Part shown: positions 1 to 8,711 of the stretch, one piece after another
Numbering within the stretch: position 1 is the first letter of the stretch
Layout of the letters: each line of letters begins with the position of its first letter
Source of the DNA: a bacterium
Lineage (GTDB): Bacteria > UBA8248
Assembly: GCA_030922375.1 (NCBI GenBank)
Contig: JAVEPB010000092.1
Coordinates: forward strand, 1 to 64,000
DNA: 64,000 bases
Direction: 5' to 3'
Program-made: the position numbers and the translations under genes
The notes under the pieces: generated by a model
What the model saw: the letters and a program-made list of their open reading frames with translations, nothing else
The model's database searches: none
Told to the model about the DNA's origin: nothing

Positions 1-700
1 CTTCTCCCTCGAGCGGCTCGGACAGGGGAGCCGCCGAGCCGATTTCGATCTTGATCCGCTCGGCCTCGAACGATCCGATGGAGAGGCCGTGCTCGCGGCG
101 CACGTAGCGCTGGATGCAGGTGTCCATCTCGTCGCCCGCCACGCGCAATGACTCCGAGTAGGCGACGGCGAACTGGGAGATGACCGCCACCTCCGTGGTT
201 CCGCCCCCGATGTCGATGATCATGGAGGCGGCAATCTCCTGAATCGGGAGTTTCGATCCGATGGCCGCCGCCATCGGTTCCTCGATGAGGTGAACTTTAC
301 CCGCGCCGCACTGCAGCGAGGAGTCGATCACCGCCTTCATCTCGACGCTGGTGATACCCGAGGGGACGCAGACCATCATCGTCGGCTGGCTGATCCGCTT
401 TTTGGGGACGACCGAGCCGATGAAATACTTGATCATCGCCTTCGTCACGTCGAAGTCGGCGATGACGCCGTCCTTCATGGGACGGATGGTCTGGATGCTC
501 TCGGGGGTCCGGCCGTACATTTCCTTGGCGCGCTTTCCGACGGCGATGACGTCGCCGCCGTTGTCCGAGTTGAGCGCGACGACGGAGGGTTCGTCGAGAA
601 CGACTCCGCTGTCCTTGGTGTATATCAGCGTGTTCGCGGTTCCGAGATCCATGGCGATCTTCGCGCCGAAAAACGATCTGAAGCGGTTAAACGAGAACAT
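1..700 (-). CDS. mreB: Rod shape-determining protein MreB (5' part; runs off the window)
   Basis: Minus-strand translation from ATG at 700: MFSFNRFRSFFGAKIAMDLGTANTLIYTKDSGVVLDEPSVVALNSDNGG..., the MreB N-terminus with the actin-fold phosphate-1 motif. Missing from the ORF track because it has no stop inside the window. Confidence 0.93.
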   Translation of the reverse strand, partial: MFSFNRFRSFFGAKIAMDLGTANTLIYTKDSGVVLDEPSVVALNSDNGGDVIAVGKRAKEMYGRTPESIQTIRPMKDGVIADFDVTKAMIKYFIGSVVPKKRISQPTMMVCVPSGITSVEMKAVIDSSLQCGAGKVHLIEEPMAAAIGSKLPIQEIAASMIIDIGGGTTEVAVISQFAVAYSESLRVAGDEMDTCIQRYVRREHGLSIGSFEAERIKIEIGSAAPLSEPLEGE

Positions 701-2150
701 TGGATGTCATCCCCCCCGTAAGACACATTTGGTTGATTCCTGAGGACTTGGCTGATTTGAGGGCATTCGAGGCGGCCAGGAACAGCGCATCCGTGTCGCC
801 GGCGTTTTCCGGGAAACAGGAGGCGCCCACGCATGCGCTGAGAGAGGTTTCCCTTTGCCCGATTCGAAGGGGGTTCTCGTTGACCGCCATCAGAATGTGA
901 TCGGCCACCGCCTCCGCGTGCTCGGTGGAGGTCCCCTCCAGAAGGAGGAAAAACCGCGCGCCCTCATAGCGGACCAGAATATCCCCGTCCCTCGCGAAGG
1001 GCTCGAGCAGCCCGAACAGGTGACGGGTCAGCTCCTCGGGGCCGGCCGGTCCGTATTCGCTCCGGATGGAATTCACATCGTCGGGCTCGATGTCCAGCAA
1101 GGCGACGCGCCTCCCTCGCGGGCCGGCGTGCAGGAGAATCTCGTCCATCCGGGTCCGGAGAAATTCGAAGTTGCGCCCGCCGGTGGCGGGGTCGAATTCC
1201 GCCCGCTGCCGCCATTTTTTCTCCCGCCTCACGCGCGCGATGGCGTCCGCTACGGGGACCGCGATCACTTCGGCGCGCTTGAGCGCATAAGGGTCGAACT
1301 GGCCCCGCTGGCGGTTGGTGAATCCGAGGACGCCAATCGGTTTTCCGCCGACGATCAGCGGAACAGCCGCTACCGAGCGCGCGTCAAAACCCGGCTCGCC
1401 TTCCTGGAACAGGGGCCTTTTCTTCAGGTCGGGGAGCCTCAGGGACTCGTTTTTGGAGAGGACGTAGCCGGATACGCTCGAGCGGTCGCTTATCTTGATG
1501 TCGTCCATGAAAAGTTCACCGAACCCGGAGGTGCGGACAAGACGCGAAACGCCTGCTTCCTCGTCTTTTAAAACGAGGAAGCAGGCGGTGAAGGGGACCA
1601 ATCCGCGTGGTACAAGGCAGATCGCGTTGAGCAGCTGATCCTCGCTGTCGCACGAGTGCAGCGAAGCGAGGTAGCTGCCGAACGACTCGACGTTGACGCT
1701 CCGGCGTTCTACTTTCGCCGCCATTAAAGCGCCGTCCACCAGGTAAGCGAATTGCTGGGCGAACCCTGCTAGTATTTTTTGACTTTTGTTGGTGAAGGAC
1801 CACCGTTTTTTACCGTCCACGGCGAGGGCCCCTTTCGTCATCGTCGAGGGAAGGGGGGCCGCCATGAAGGTCTTGATGTCTTCGTCGCGGCCGTAGTAGC
1901 CGAGAACGATGGTGTCCTTGTCGAATTGGTTGATGCTGAGCGGTTCGTCGTTCTCCAGTACCCAGCCCATGAAACCCTGGCCGTGTTTGATTGAGGCGTT
2001 GGGGGTGATGTGGGGGCTCAGGCTGTGAAAGGTGGTCAGTTGGAACTCTTTTCGCCGCTTATTCTCGAGAAACAGACAGGCCGAATAGGCTTCTGTCACA
2101 TTGCTGACCAGGGTAATGAGAGAAAACAGGTCTCTTTCCAGGTTGGTCAT
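687..2150 (-). CDS. GAF-GAF-GGDEF-like protein with degenerate GGDEF motif
   Basis: ORF 687..2183; likely start MTNLERDLFSL at 2150 with AGGA upstream. Two GAF-like blocks and a C-terminal GGDEF-fold region where the signature is RYEGARFFLLL. Confidence 0.8.
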   Translation of the reverse strand: MTNLERDLFSLITLVSNVTEAYSACLFLENKRRKEFQLTTFHSLSPHITPNASIKHGQGFMGWVLENDEPLSINQFDKDTIVLGYYGRDEDIKTFMAAPLPSTMTKGALAVDGKKRWSFTNKSQKILAGFAQQFAYLVDGALMAAKVERRSVNVESFGSYLASLHSCDSEDQLLNAICLVPRGLVPFTACFLVLKDEEAGVSRLVRTSGFGELFMDDIKISDRSSVSGYVLSKNESLRLPDLKKRPLFQEGEPGFDARSVAAVPLIVGGKPIGVLGFTNRQRGQFDPYALKRAEVIAVPVADAIARVRREKKWRQRAEFDPATGGRNFEFLRTRMDEILLHAGPRGRRVALLDIEPDDVNSIRSEYGPAGPEELTRHLFGLLEPFARDGDILVRYEGARFFLLLEGTSTEHAEAVADHILMAVNENPLRIGQRETSLSACVGASCFPENAGDTDALFLAASNALKSAKSSGINQMCLTGGMTSNVLV

Positions 2151-2188
2151 GAAAAATCCTGCACGGGGCGAAGCCGGGAACACCTTGG

Positions 2189-2217
2189 ATATTACATAGA
2201 AGGAAGCGTTGTCTCAA
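2189..2217 (-). promoter_or_regulatory. Predicted sigma70-type promoter for the GAF/GGDEF-mreB transcript
   Basis: Minus strand TTGAGA (2217-2212), 17-nt spacer, TAATAT (2194-2189), in an AT-rich stretch about 40 bp upstream of the start at 2150. Confidence 0.45.
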
Positions 2218-2453
2218 GTAAATTTTTAAGTGTCATCTGTAACTATTTGTTATATATGTCAATAAACGTGAAAATATTTTTCAGACCCCGGGATACCCTA
2301 ATGTGAATTATGCGGTAAAAGTTGTAATTAATTGTTTTTTAATATGTTATAGCGTCAAAACATGAAAGGTATGAGAATCTATATATGGGGATCCAATCAG
2401 GAAATCAAACTATATCTGGGGTTTAAAAAATTCGCGGCCGAACGATGGAACGA

Positions 2454-3023
2454 TCACGCGCCGAGAAGCTTTTCACCGGTCCAGGACCGCCAGTCGCGGA
2501 AGGCGGCGCGTGTGGTGTCGAAGGCCAGGTCATCGAAAGGAATTTCATCGGGCCCGACGAGCCGCAGCTCCGTGCTCTCGGCGAGGGCGCGCGGCTCCCC
2601 TCCGGTTACCTCTCCGGCGTAAACGATCAGGACCGTCGGATTCCCCGGGAAAGAGTAAACGCCCAGAAGCGGACCCATCCTCACATCGACGCCGGCTTCC
2701 TCTTTTGTTTCGCGGGCGGCGGCTTCGCTGACCACCTCGCCGCGATTGACGAAGCCTCCGGGAAAAGTCCAGAGACCCTTTCCCGGGTTGTACGCCCTCT
2801 TGAGGATAATGGCCCTTCCGTCGATGGACGGAATGACGCCGGCCGCGACCTTGGGGTCGAGAAAATGAACGTGTTTGCACTTTGGACCGTCGCAGCAAAG
2901 CTGCATCGAGCCATCGCCCTCCGTCCAGGCGCGATAGACGAGTTCCGAACCGCAGGAAACGCAGAAACGGATGTTTCCCCCGAGGTGAGGGTGGGCCGCG
3001 GGAGGGGGAGAAAGTTCGCTCAT
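2454..3023 (-). CDS. NUDIX hydrolase with N-terminal zinc-ribbon-like segment
   Basis: CVSCGSEL...CDGPKCKHVHFLDP then Nudix box GGFVNRGEVVSEAAARETKEEAGV; start MSELSPP overlaps the upstream stop (ATGA). Confidence 0.85.
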   Translation of the reverse strand: MSELSPPPAAHPHLGGNIRFCVSCGSELVYRAWTEGDGSMQLCCDGPKCKHVHFLDPKVAAGVIPSIDGRAIILKRAYNPGKGLWTFPGGFVNRGEVVSEAAARETKEEAGVDVRMGPLLGVYSFPGNPTVLIVYAGEVTGGEPRALAESTELRLVGPDEIPFDDLAFDTTRAAFRDWRSWTGEKLLGA

Positions 3024-3682
3024 TGAAGGAAGTTTTCGGCGCCTTCCTGGCAATACGGGTTTGTTTCCTTCTCGCGACCGATGGTGGTTTCGGGCCCGTG
3101 GCCGGGGTACACCACCGTATCGTCGGGAAGGGGGAGCAGCTGCGTCCGGATGGAATTCAAGAGGGTTTTGGCGCTTCCCATGTATAAATCCGTCCGCCCG
3201 ATCGAGCCGGCGAAAAGCGCATCGCCCACGATGGCATGGCCGGTCCCGTTTTCGCCGCCCGGCCAGTAGAGGGTGATGTTTCCGGGAGCGTGTCCGTCAG
3301 TCAGTCTGATCTCGAATGTAATATCACCGACCGTCAGACTCTCGCCGGGAGCGAAGAACCCGTCCACTTCGGGAACCTCCGGTTCCGGAAACCCGTACCC
3401 CTGCGCGACGGCGGGCATGCTCCGGAGGTTGTGAAGCTCCGCTTCGTGAAGAAGATAGGGAAGGCCGAGCTTTTCCTTTGCCTCGGCGACCCCCTCGGCA
3501 TGATCGAGGTGGGCGTGGGTGCCGACGAGGCGGGTCAGGCGAAGCCCGGCCGCCCGGGCCGCCTCGATGACGAGGTCCACCTCCGCGCCGGGATCGACGT
3601 AGATTCCCTCGCCGGTTTTCTCGCAGCCGACGATATAGCTGTTCATCTGAAACGGGCCGACGGCCAGGCGTTCGATAATCAT
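3020..3682 (-). CDS. MBL-fold metallohydrolase (glyoxalase II-like)
   Basis: THAHLDHAEG motif, GHAPGNITLYWP, GDALFAGSIGRTD, VYPGHGPETTIGREKETNPY. Confidence 0.9.
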   Translation of the reverse strand: MIIERLAVGPFQMNSYIVGCEKTGEGIYVDPGAEVDLVIEAARAAGLRLTRLVGTHAHLDHAEGVAEAKEKLGLPYLLHEAELHNLRSMPAVAQGYGFPEPEVPEVDGFFAPGESLTVGDITFEIRLTDGHAPGNITLYWPGGENGTGHAIVGDALFAGSIGRTDLYMGSAKTLLNSIRTQLLPLPDDTVVYPGHGPETTIGREKETNPYCQEGAENFLQ

Positions 3683-3797
3683 CGAATGTTTCCATCCATG
3701 AATAGCGGAGGATTCGGCGGAAGAGATCGAGGCGCGGCTCCCGCAAGACGTCTCAAGGCGCTACAGAACCCGCGCGAAAACGTTCGGAAAAATCCGG

Positions 3798-4697
3798 TCA
3801 GGATGACGGCGGAGAAAGAACGATGTCGATGCGCCGGTTCTTGTTCCTTCCCGTTTTGGTCGAGTTGTTCGCGATGGGGCGAAATTCGCCCATGCCCGCC
3901 GCCGATATCCGTCTCGGGTCGATGTTTCCAATCTCGACCAGGAACCGCAGAATGCGCGTTGCCCGGGCCGCCGAAAGCTCCCAGTTGGACTCCCAGCGCT
4001 CGATGAGCCTGTCGCTGATGGGGATGTTGTCGGTATGGCCCTGAACCTGGATTTCCCGGTTAATGTAGCGGTTAAAAATTCGCGAGATTTTTTTGAGATG
4101 GTTTTTTCCGCTGGCCCGAATCCTGGCGCTCCCCGAGGAAAACAGAATAGAGCTGGCGAGACTGATAACGACATTTTCCTCCCGGCGGGATATGGAAACC
4201 GTACCCGACGATGATTCCCTCGAAAACTGCGCGGCCATGTCTTTTTTCAGTTGCTCCTGCAGCCGGAGACGGTCCTCGAACCGGTCCAGCTTTTGGCGCA
4301 TCCCGACGAGGGATTTCTCGAGGGTCCGCTCTCTGTCCCGGCTTTTCTCGACAGCGCTTTTGAGCCGGGCGCTTTCTTTTTGAGCCGACTTGCCCTCCTG
4401 GCTTTGAAAGGAAAGTCGGGTCCGCGTATCGGCCAAGCTCGATTCGAGTTTTTGCCCGTGGCGCCGGGACATGGTGAGCGATTGGGCGAGCTCTTCGTTT
4501 TCCAGCTGGCTGTCCCTGATCTGTTTTCGGAGGTCGTCGGTGCTCCTGCGAAGGGAGGCGATCCGGGTCCGGGAGATGTCCAAATCCTTCCTGAGACCCG
4601 ACGCCTCGGAGACTTTCTTTTCGTAGTCCTCGACGCTCACGCACCCGGAAAGGGCCAGGAGGCAAGCCAGGGCAAGGGCCCCGTATGGTTTATTCAT
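3798..4697 (-). CDS. Lipoprotein with coiled coil and C-terminal OmpA/MotB domain
   Basis: MNKPYGALALACLLALSGCVSVEDYE lipobox; coiled-coil; VQGHTDNIPISDRLIERWESNWELSAARATRILRFL...GMGEFRPIANNSTKTGRNKNRRIDIVL. Confidence 0.85.
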   Translation of the reverse strand: MNKPYGALALACLLALSGCVSVEDYEKKVSEASGLRKDLDISRTRIASLRRSTDDLRKQIRDSQLENEELAQSLTMSRRHGQKLESSLADTRTRLSFQSQEGKSAQKESARLKSAVEKSRDRERTLEKSLVGMRQKLDRFEDRLRLQEQLKKDMAAQFSRESSSGTVSISRREENVVISLASSILFSSGSARIRASGKNHLKKISRIFNRYINREIQVQGHTDNIPISDRLIERWESNWELSAARATRILRFLVEIGNIDPRRISAAGMGEFRPIANNSTKTGRNKNRRIDIVLSPPSS

Positions 4698-5737
4698 CGT
4701 CCCAGCCCCTCCGAAAGAAACCGTTCGGCGTCCGCCACATCTTCTTTGCAGCCGACGAAAAAAGGAACGCGCTGGTGAAGCTCCCCGGGCACGATGTCCA
4801 TAATGCGGTGCCTGCCGTTGCTCGCCGCGCCGCCGGCCTGCTCCACGATGAAGGACATCGGATTGCACTCGTAGATAAGGCGGAGCTTTCCGTTCGGATT
4901 CGCCTTGTCGCCCGGATAAAGGAATATGCCTCCCTTGAGGAGGTTCCGGTGAAAGTCGGCGACGAGGGAGCCGATGTAGCGGGCCGAGTAGGGGCGCCCG
5001 GTCGCCTTGTCGCTTTCCTTGAGGTGGGCGATGTAGCGCGCCACCGGCTCGTCCCACTTCCCGGAGTTCCCCTCGTTGATGCTGTAGATTTTTCCCCGCG
5101 GCGGAATCTTGATGTTGGGATGCGACAGAAAAAACTCACCGACCGAGGGATCGAGGGTGAACCCGTTCACGCTGTTTCCGGCCGTGTAAACGAGCATGGT
5201 CGAAGAGCCGTAAATGACGTACCCGGCGCAAACCTGCTCGGTTCCGGGTTGGAGAAAATCCTCCATCGTCGCCTCGGGGTTCGTGGTCTTTCTTTTCAGG
5301 ATGGAAAAAATGGAGCCGATGCTTACGTTCACGTCGATGTTGGAGGAGCCGTCCAGCGGGTCGTAGACGACGACGTACTCCCCATCGTCCAGGTAGTCGC
5401 CGGAGACGATATAGGGATCGTCCATTTCCTCGCTGGCGAGGGCGGCGACGGACCCGTGGTGATCCAGCGCGCGGCGGAGGACCTCGTCGGCGTAAGTGTC
5501 CAGTTTCTGGACTTCCTCGCCCTGAATGTTCGTATGGCCGGTCAGGCCGAGAATGTCCACGAGGCCCGCCTTGTTCACTTCGGCGTTGATGATTTTGGCG
5601 GCAAGCGAAATCTGGCTGATCAGGGTTGTGAAAACGCCCCGGGCCTGCGGAAATTTTCTCTCCTCTTCCTTGACGTGCCGCTCCAGGGTAATTCCTTTTT
5701 CGAGCTCGGCCTCGGCCGTTGCCGCTTGTGGACTCAT
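4694..5737 (-). CDS. fbp: Fructose-1,6-bisphosphatase class I
   Basis: VVYDPLDGSSNIDVNVSIGSIFSI, GKLRLIYECNPMSFIVEQAGGAAS; start MSPQAATAEAELEKG. Confidence 0.95.
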   Translation of the reverse strand: MSPQAATAEAELEKGITLERHVKEEERKFPQARGVFTTLISQISLAAKIINAEVNKAGLVDILGLTGHTNIQGEEVQKLDTYADEVLRRALDHHGSVAALASEEMDDPYIVSGDYLDDGEYVVVYDPLDGSSNIDVNVSIGSIFSILKRKTTNPEATMEDFLQPGTEQVCAGYVIYGSSTMLVYTAGNSVNGFTLDPSVGEFFLSHPNIKIPPRGKIYSINEGNSGKWDEPVARYIAHLKESDKATGRPYSARYIGSLVADFHRNLLKGGIFLYPGDKANPNGKLRLIYECNPMSFIVEQAGGAASNGRHRIMDIVPGELHQRVPFFVGCKEDVADAERFLSEGLGR

Positions 5738-5815
5738 GGTCTCCGCCTCATTTCGGGAGAGGGTGGTGGACGAACGATGTTTTAACACGGACCGCCAAAA
5801 ACGCGGCGCCGGCCC

Positions 5816-6844
5816 TTATACGGCGACGACCTCCTCTTCCATGGCGGCGGAGTAGGAGCCCGACCGCGCGGCGCCGTTGCACTTGGCGCGATGATACAAA
5901 ACCTTTTGAGCGAGAGGGACGTTCGAGGCCTCGCCGACCCAGGCTTTCAGGGCGGGGGCCTGAAGGGCGCGTCCGTACGAGAAGCTCAGCTCCCAGGGGC
6001 GGGGGCCGGTGGCGTTCATCGCGTTGAGGTGGGCAGTGGCCTCCTCGTCGGTCTGGCCTCCCGAGAGGAAAGCGATTCCCGGAACGCCTTCCGGCACGGC
6101 GCTCTTCAGGCAGCGCAGGGTTTGCTCGGCCACCTCCTCCACTCCCGCCCGCGAGGGGCAATCCTTCCCGGAGAGGACCATGTTGGGTTTGAGGATCATT
6201 CCCTCGAGGAGGACCCGTTGTTTGGAGAGCTCATCGAAAACGCATTTGAAGGTCGCTTCCGAGGCTTCGTAGCAGGCTTCGATCGTGTGGCCGCCGTCCA
6301 TGAGAACCTCGGGCTCGACGATGGGGACCAGGCTGGCTTCCTGCGACAGGGCCGCGAAGCGGGCCAGCGCGTGGGCGTTGGCCTCGATGGCGTAAGAGGA
6401 GGGGAGTCCTTCGCCGATGTTGATGACCCCGCGCCATTTCGTGAACCGGGCGCCGAGGCCGTAGTACTCCTTCAGACGGTCCCGGAGGCCGTCGAGGCCC
6501 TCGGTCACCGTCTCTCCGGGAGCGCCGGCGAGCGATTTCGCGCCTTTGTCCACCTTGATGCCGGGGAGGATGCCCAGCCCGGCGAGGAGAGCGGGAAAAG
6601 GGGTTCCGTCCCGGGCGCTCTGGCGAAGCGTCTCGTCGAAGAGGATGACGCCGCTGATGAAGTCCTCGACGCCCTTGGTGGTGAAAAGCATCTCCCGGTA
6701 GGAGCGGCGGTTTTCCTCCGTGGATGGGACGTTGATCGAATCAAAGCGCTTTTTGATGGTGCCGTCGCTTTCGTCCGCGGCGAGAATTCCCTTGCCGGCA
6801 GCCACCATCTTGATTGCGTTGGTTTCGATCTCATTTGTGGTCAT
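5816..6844 (-). CDS. Fructose-bisphosphate aldolase class I
   Basis: MVAAGKGILAADESDGTIKKRF, TKWRGVINIGEGLPSSYAIEANAHALARFA, VPIVEPEVLMDGGHTIE, FLSGGQTDEEATAHLNAMN. Confidence 0.95.
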   Translation of the reverse strand: MTTNEIETNAIKMVAAGKGILAADESDGTIKKRFDSINVPSTEENRRSYREMLFTTKGVEDFISGVILFDETLRQSARDGTPFPALLAGLGILPGIKVDKGAKSLAGAPGETVTEGLDGLRDRLKEYYGLGARFTKWRGVINIGEGLPSSYAIEANAHALARFAALSQEASLVPIVEPEVLMDGGHTIEACYEASEATFKCVFDELSKQRVLLEGMILKPNMVLSGKDCPSRAGVEEVAEQTLRCLKSAVPEGVPGIAFLSGGQTDEEATAHLNAMNATGPRPWELSFSYGRALQAPALKAWVGEASNVPLAQKVLYHRAKCNGAARSGSYSAAMEEEVVAV

Positions 6845-7115
6845 CGCTCCGCCCCCCTGCAGGATAAATCGTTAAGTATCCGGACTTCGGACCTCTAAGA
6901 TATTAATATAGGATTGAATCCCTCCGAACGGGCTGGAATTTTAACAAATCTTCCGCCGGATAGAAACATTTGGAGAAAGAGAAATAGCCTGAATTTCGCG
7001 GCATATCCTCCCCTCCGCCGGGGGCGGTGTCGATGGTGCCGCCGTGGGTGGCGCTGGGACCGGATCGGGTTGTCGGCGAAATAGTCTATATTCTCCGGTC
7101 GGTATCTGAGATCGG

Positions 7116-7135
7116 GGCCGCCTCGGCAGGCGGCC
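7116..7135. other. Perfect 8-bp-stem hairpin (GGCCGCCT-CGGC-AGGCGGCC) in intergenic region
   Basis: Direct reading; lies about 100 bp upstream of the MFS gene, followed by further GC-rich complementary blocks. Confidence 0.7.
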
Positions 7136-7232
7136 ACCCTTCGCCAAGGGGCGGAGGGGTCGGCGCCCGAAGGCGCGGAAGTGCCGCTCAGTAAGATGGC
7201 GGGATGTCTGGATGACAGGAGGGCGGCCGAGG

Positions 7233-8411
7233 ATGAAAAGGAGGTTTTGGGCGCCCGTCGTCTGGCGGATACCGGCATTTTATTTTTTCCATTTCTTCGG
7301 CGTGGGCGTCACCCTCCCATTCTTGAACGTCTACTACCATTCGGTTGGAATCACGGCGGCCCAGCTGGGTTATCTGAACGCAGCGGCCAGGGTATCGACC
7401 TCTTTGGTGCCTCCGCTGGCCGGAGCGCTGGCCGACAGGCTGCGCCGGTGCCGCGAGATTATGCTCGTCTGTGTGGCGGTGAGCAGCCTTGCCGCCCTGG
7501 GCTTTTGGTGGAGGGGAGGTTTCTGGTTTTTTCTTGTGCTGATTATCTTGTATTCGGCTTCCCGGGGCGCGATTGGTCCCATCGCGGAAAATGTCTCTCT
7601 CCGGCAAATCGAGGCCAGCGGCGGCGAATACGGCCGCCTTAGATGGTGGGGTTCGCTGGGGTTTATTGTCGCCGCCCTGGTGGTCGGAAGGCTTATTGAG
7701 GTGCATTCGATCAGCCTGATGTTTCCTGTCTTGTTCGTCAGCGGGATGTTCCTCATTGGCGTGGTCGGGACCTTTCCCGGAGAATGGGAGGGAACCCAAT
7801 CCGATTTTCGAGGCAACCTGGAAGAGCTCCTGAAGAATAAATCGCTGCTCAATTTTTTCTGCGCCGCCGTTTTGGCCGCGGTGAGTTCGGGGCCGTTTGG
7901 CCTTTATTTCAGCATTTATCTCGGCCAGCTTGGCTCGTCGGCTTTTATTATCGGACTGGCCTGGACTGTGGGCGTTGTCAGCGAGATTTTCTTTTTGTGG
8001 TTCGCCGGCGGCATTCAAAATCGAATCGGGCTTAAAGGGATGATAGCCACGGGGATTTTTGCCTTGGCTCTCAGGTGGGAGTTTACGACCTGGACGACCA
8101 ATGTGCCGATCCTGATTGCGATTCAGGCGCTTCACGGCCTGACATTCGGAATATACCACGTGGGGGCCATTCAATACGTGGACCAGATGAGCGGCGAGGC
8201 GATCAAAAACACGGGCCAGGCGCTGTATAGCGCCGCCACTTTCGGGCTCGGTTCAACCGTTGGGGTGTTGCTGGCCGGATGGCTTCTCCCCTCCCTGGGA
8301 TTTATTGTGTTGATGCATCTGAGTGCGATACTGGCGCTAATCGCGGGAGTTTGGTTTGTCGTATCGACGAACATTCGACCCCCCAAACCCCCGGCGCCCT
8401 CCGGTTCTTAA
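7233..8411 (+). CDS. MFS transporter (nucleoside/PPP-like)
   Basis: About 12 hydrophobic segments; MKRRFWAPVVWRIPAFYFFHFFGVGVTLPFLNVYYHSVGITAAQLGYL. Confidence 0.82.
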   Translation: MKRRFWAPVVWRIPAFYFFHFFGVGVTLPFLNVYYHSVGITAAQLGYLNAAARVSTSLVPPLAGALADRLRRCREIMLVCVAVSSLAALGFWWRGGFWFFLVLIILYSASRGAIGPIAENVSLRQIEASGGEYGRLRWWGSLGFIVAALVVGRLIEVHSISLMFPVLFVSGMFLIGVVGTFPGEWEGTQSDFRGNLEELLKNKSLLNFFCAAVLAAVSSGPFGLYFSIYLGQLGSSAFIIGLAWTVGVVSEIFFLWFAGGIQNRIGLKGMIATGIFALALRWEFTTWTTNVPILIAIQALHGLTFGIYHVGAIQYVDQMSGEAIKNTGQALYSAATFGLGSTVGVLLAGWLLPSLGFIVLMHLSAILALIAGVWFVVSTNIRPPKPPAPSGS

Positions 8412-8423
8412 CGCAAAGGGATA

Positions 8424-8669
8424 TTACGAGAGGTCCGATTTTGGTTTTTGAAGCAAGACCGCGACGCCGCCTTTTTCGCCGGGTTTGGATGAAACGTGTT
8501 GAATACCCTCGGCTTGTGCGCTTATCGGAACGCTGGTCGAGGGCTCCCCTTCGTCGAGCCACACTTCGAGCACTTCGCCGGGCTTCATTTCCTCGAGCGC
8601 GAGTTTTGTCCGCACCCATGTCATCGGGCAAATTTCTCCCAGGAGGTCCAGGGTTTTATCGGGCTCCAT
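8424..8669 (-). CDS. TusA-family sulfurtransferase
   Basis: 81 aa; DLLGEICPMTWVRTKLALEEMKPGEVLEVWLDEGEPSTSVP, with the characteristic CPM/T motif. Confidence 0.87.
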   Translation of the reverse strand: MEPDKTLDLLGEICPMTWVRTKLALEEMKPGEVLEVWLDEGEPSTSVPISAQAEGIQHVSSKPGEKGGVAVLLQKPKSDLS

Positions 8670-8711
8670 TTCCGCTCCATTCCTTAAAATTTAGAGTTGA
8701 TAGCGTGACCC

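Noticed and set aside
855-1571. Plus-strand 238-aa ORF antisense to the GAF/GGDEF gene
   Set aside because: Shadow ORF in GC-rich DNA; no domain logic and fully overlapped by a well-supported gene.
4685-5785. Plus-strand 366-aa ORF opposite fbp
   Set aside because: Antisense shadow of a clear FBPase; codon pattern is the mirror of the real frame.
5891-6898. Plus-strand 335-aa ORF opposite class I aldolase
   Set aside because: Antisense shadow ORF, no recognisable motifs.
6895-7278. 127-aa minus-strand ORF in the fba-MFS intergenic region
   Set aside because: Arg/Pro/His-rich composition and no RBS; the interval looks like structured non-coding DNA.
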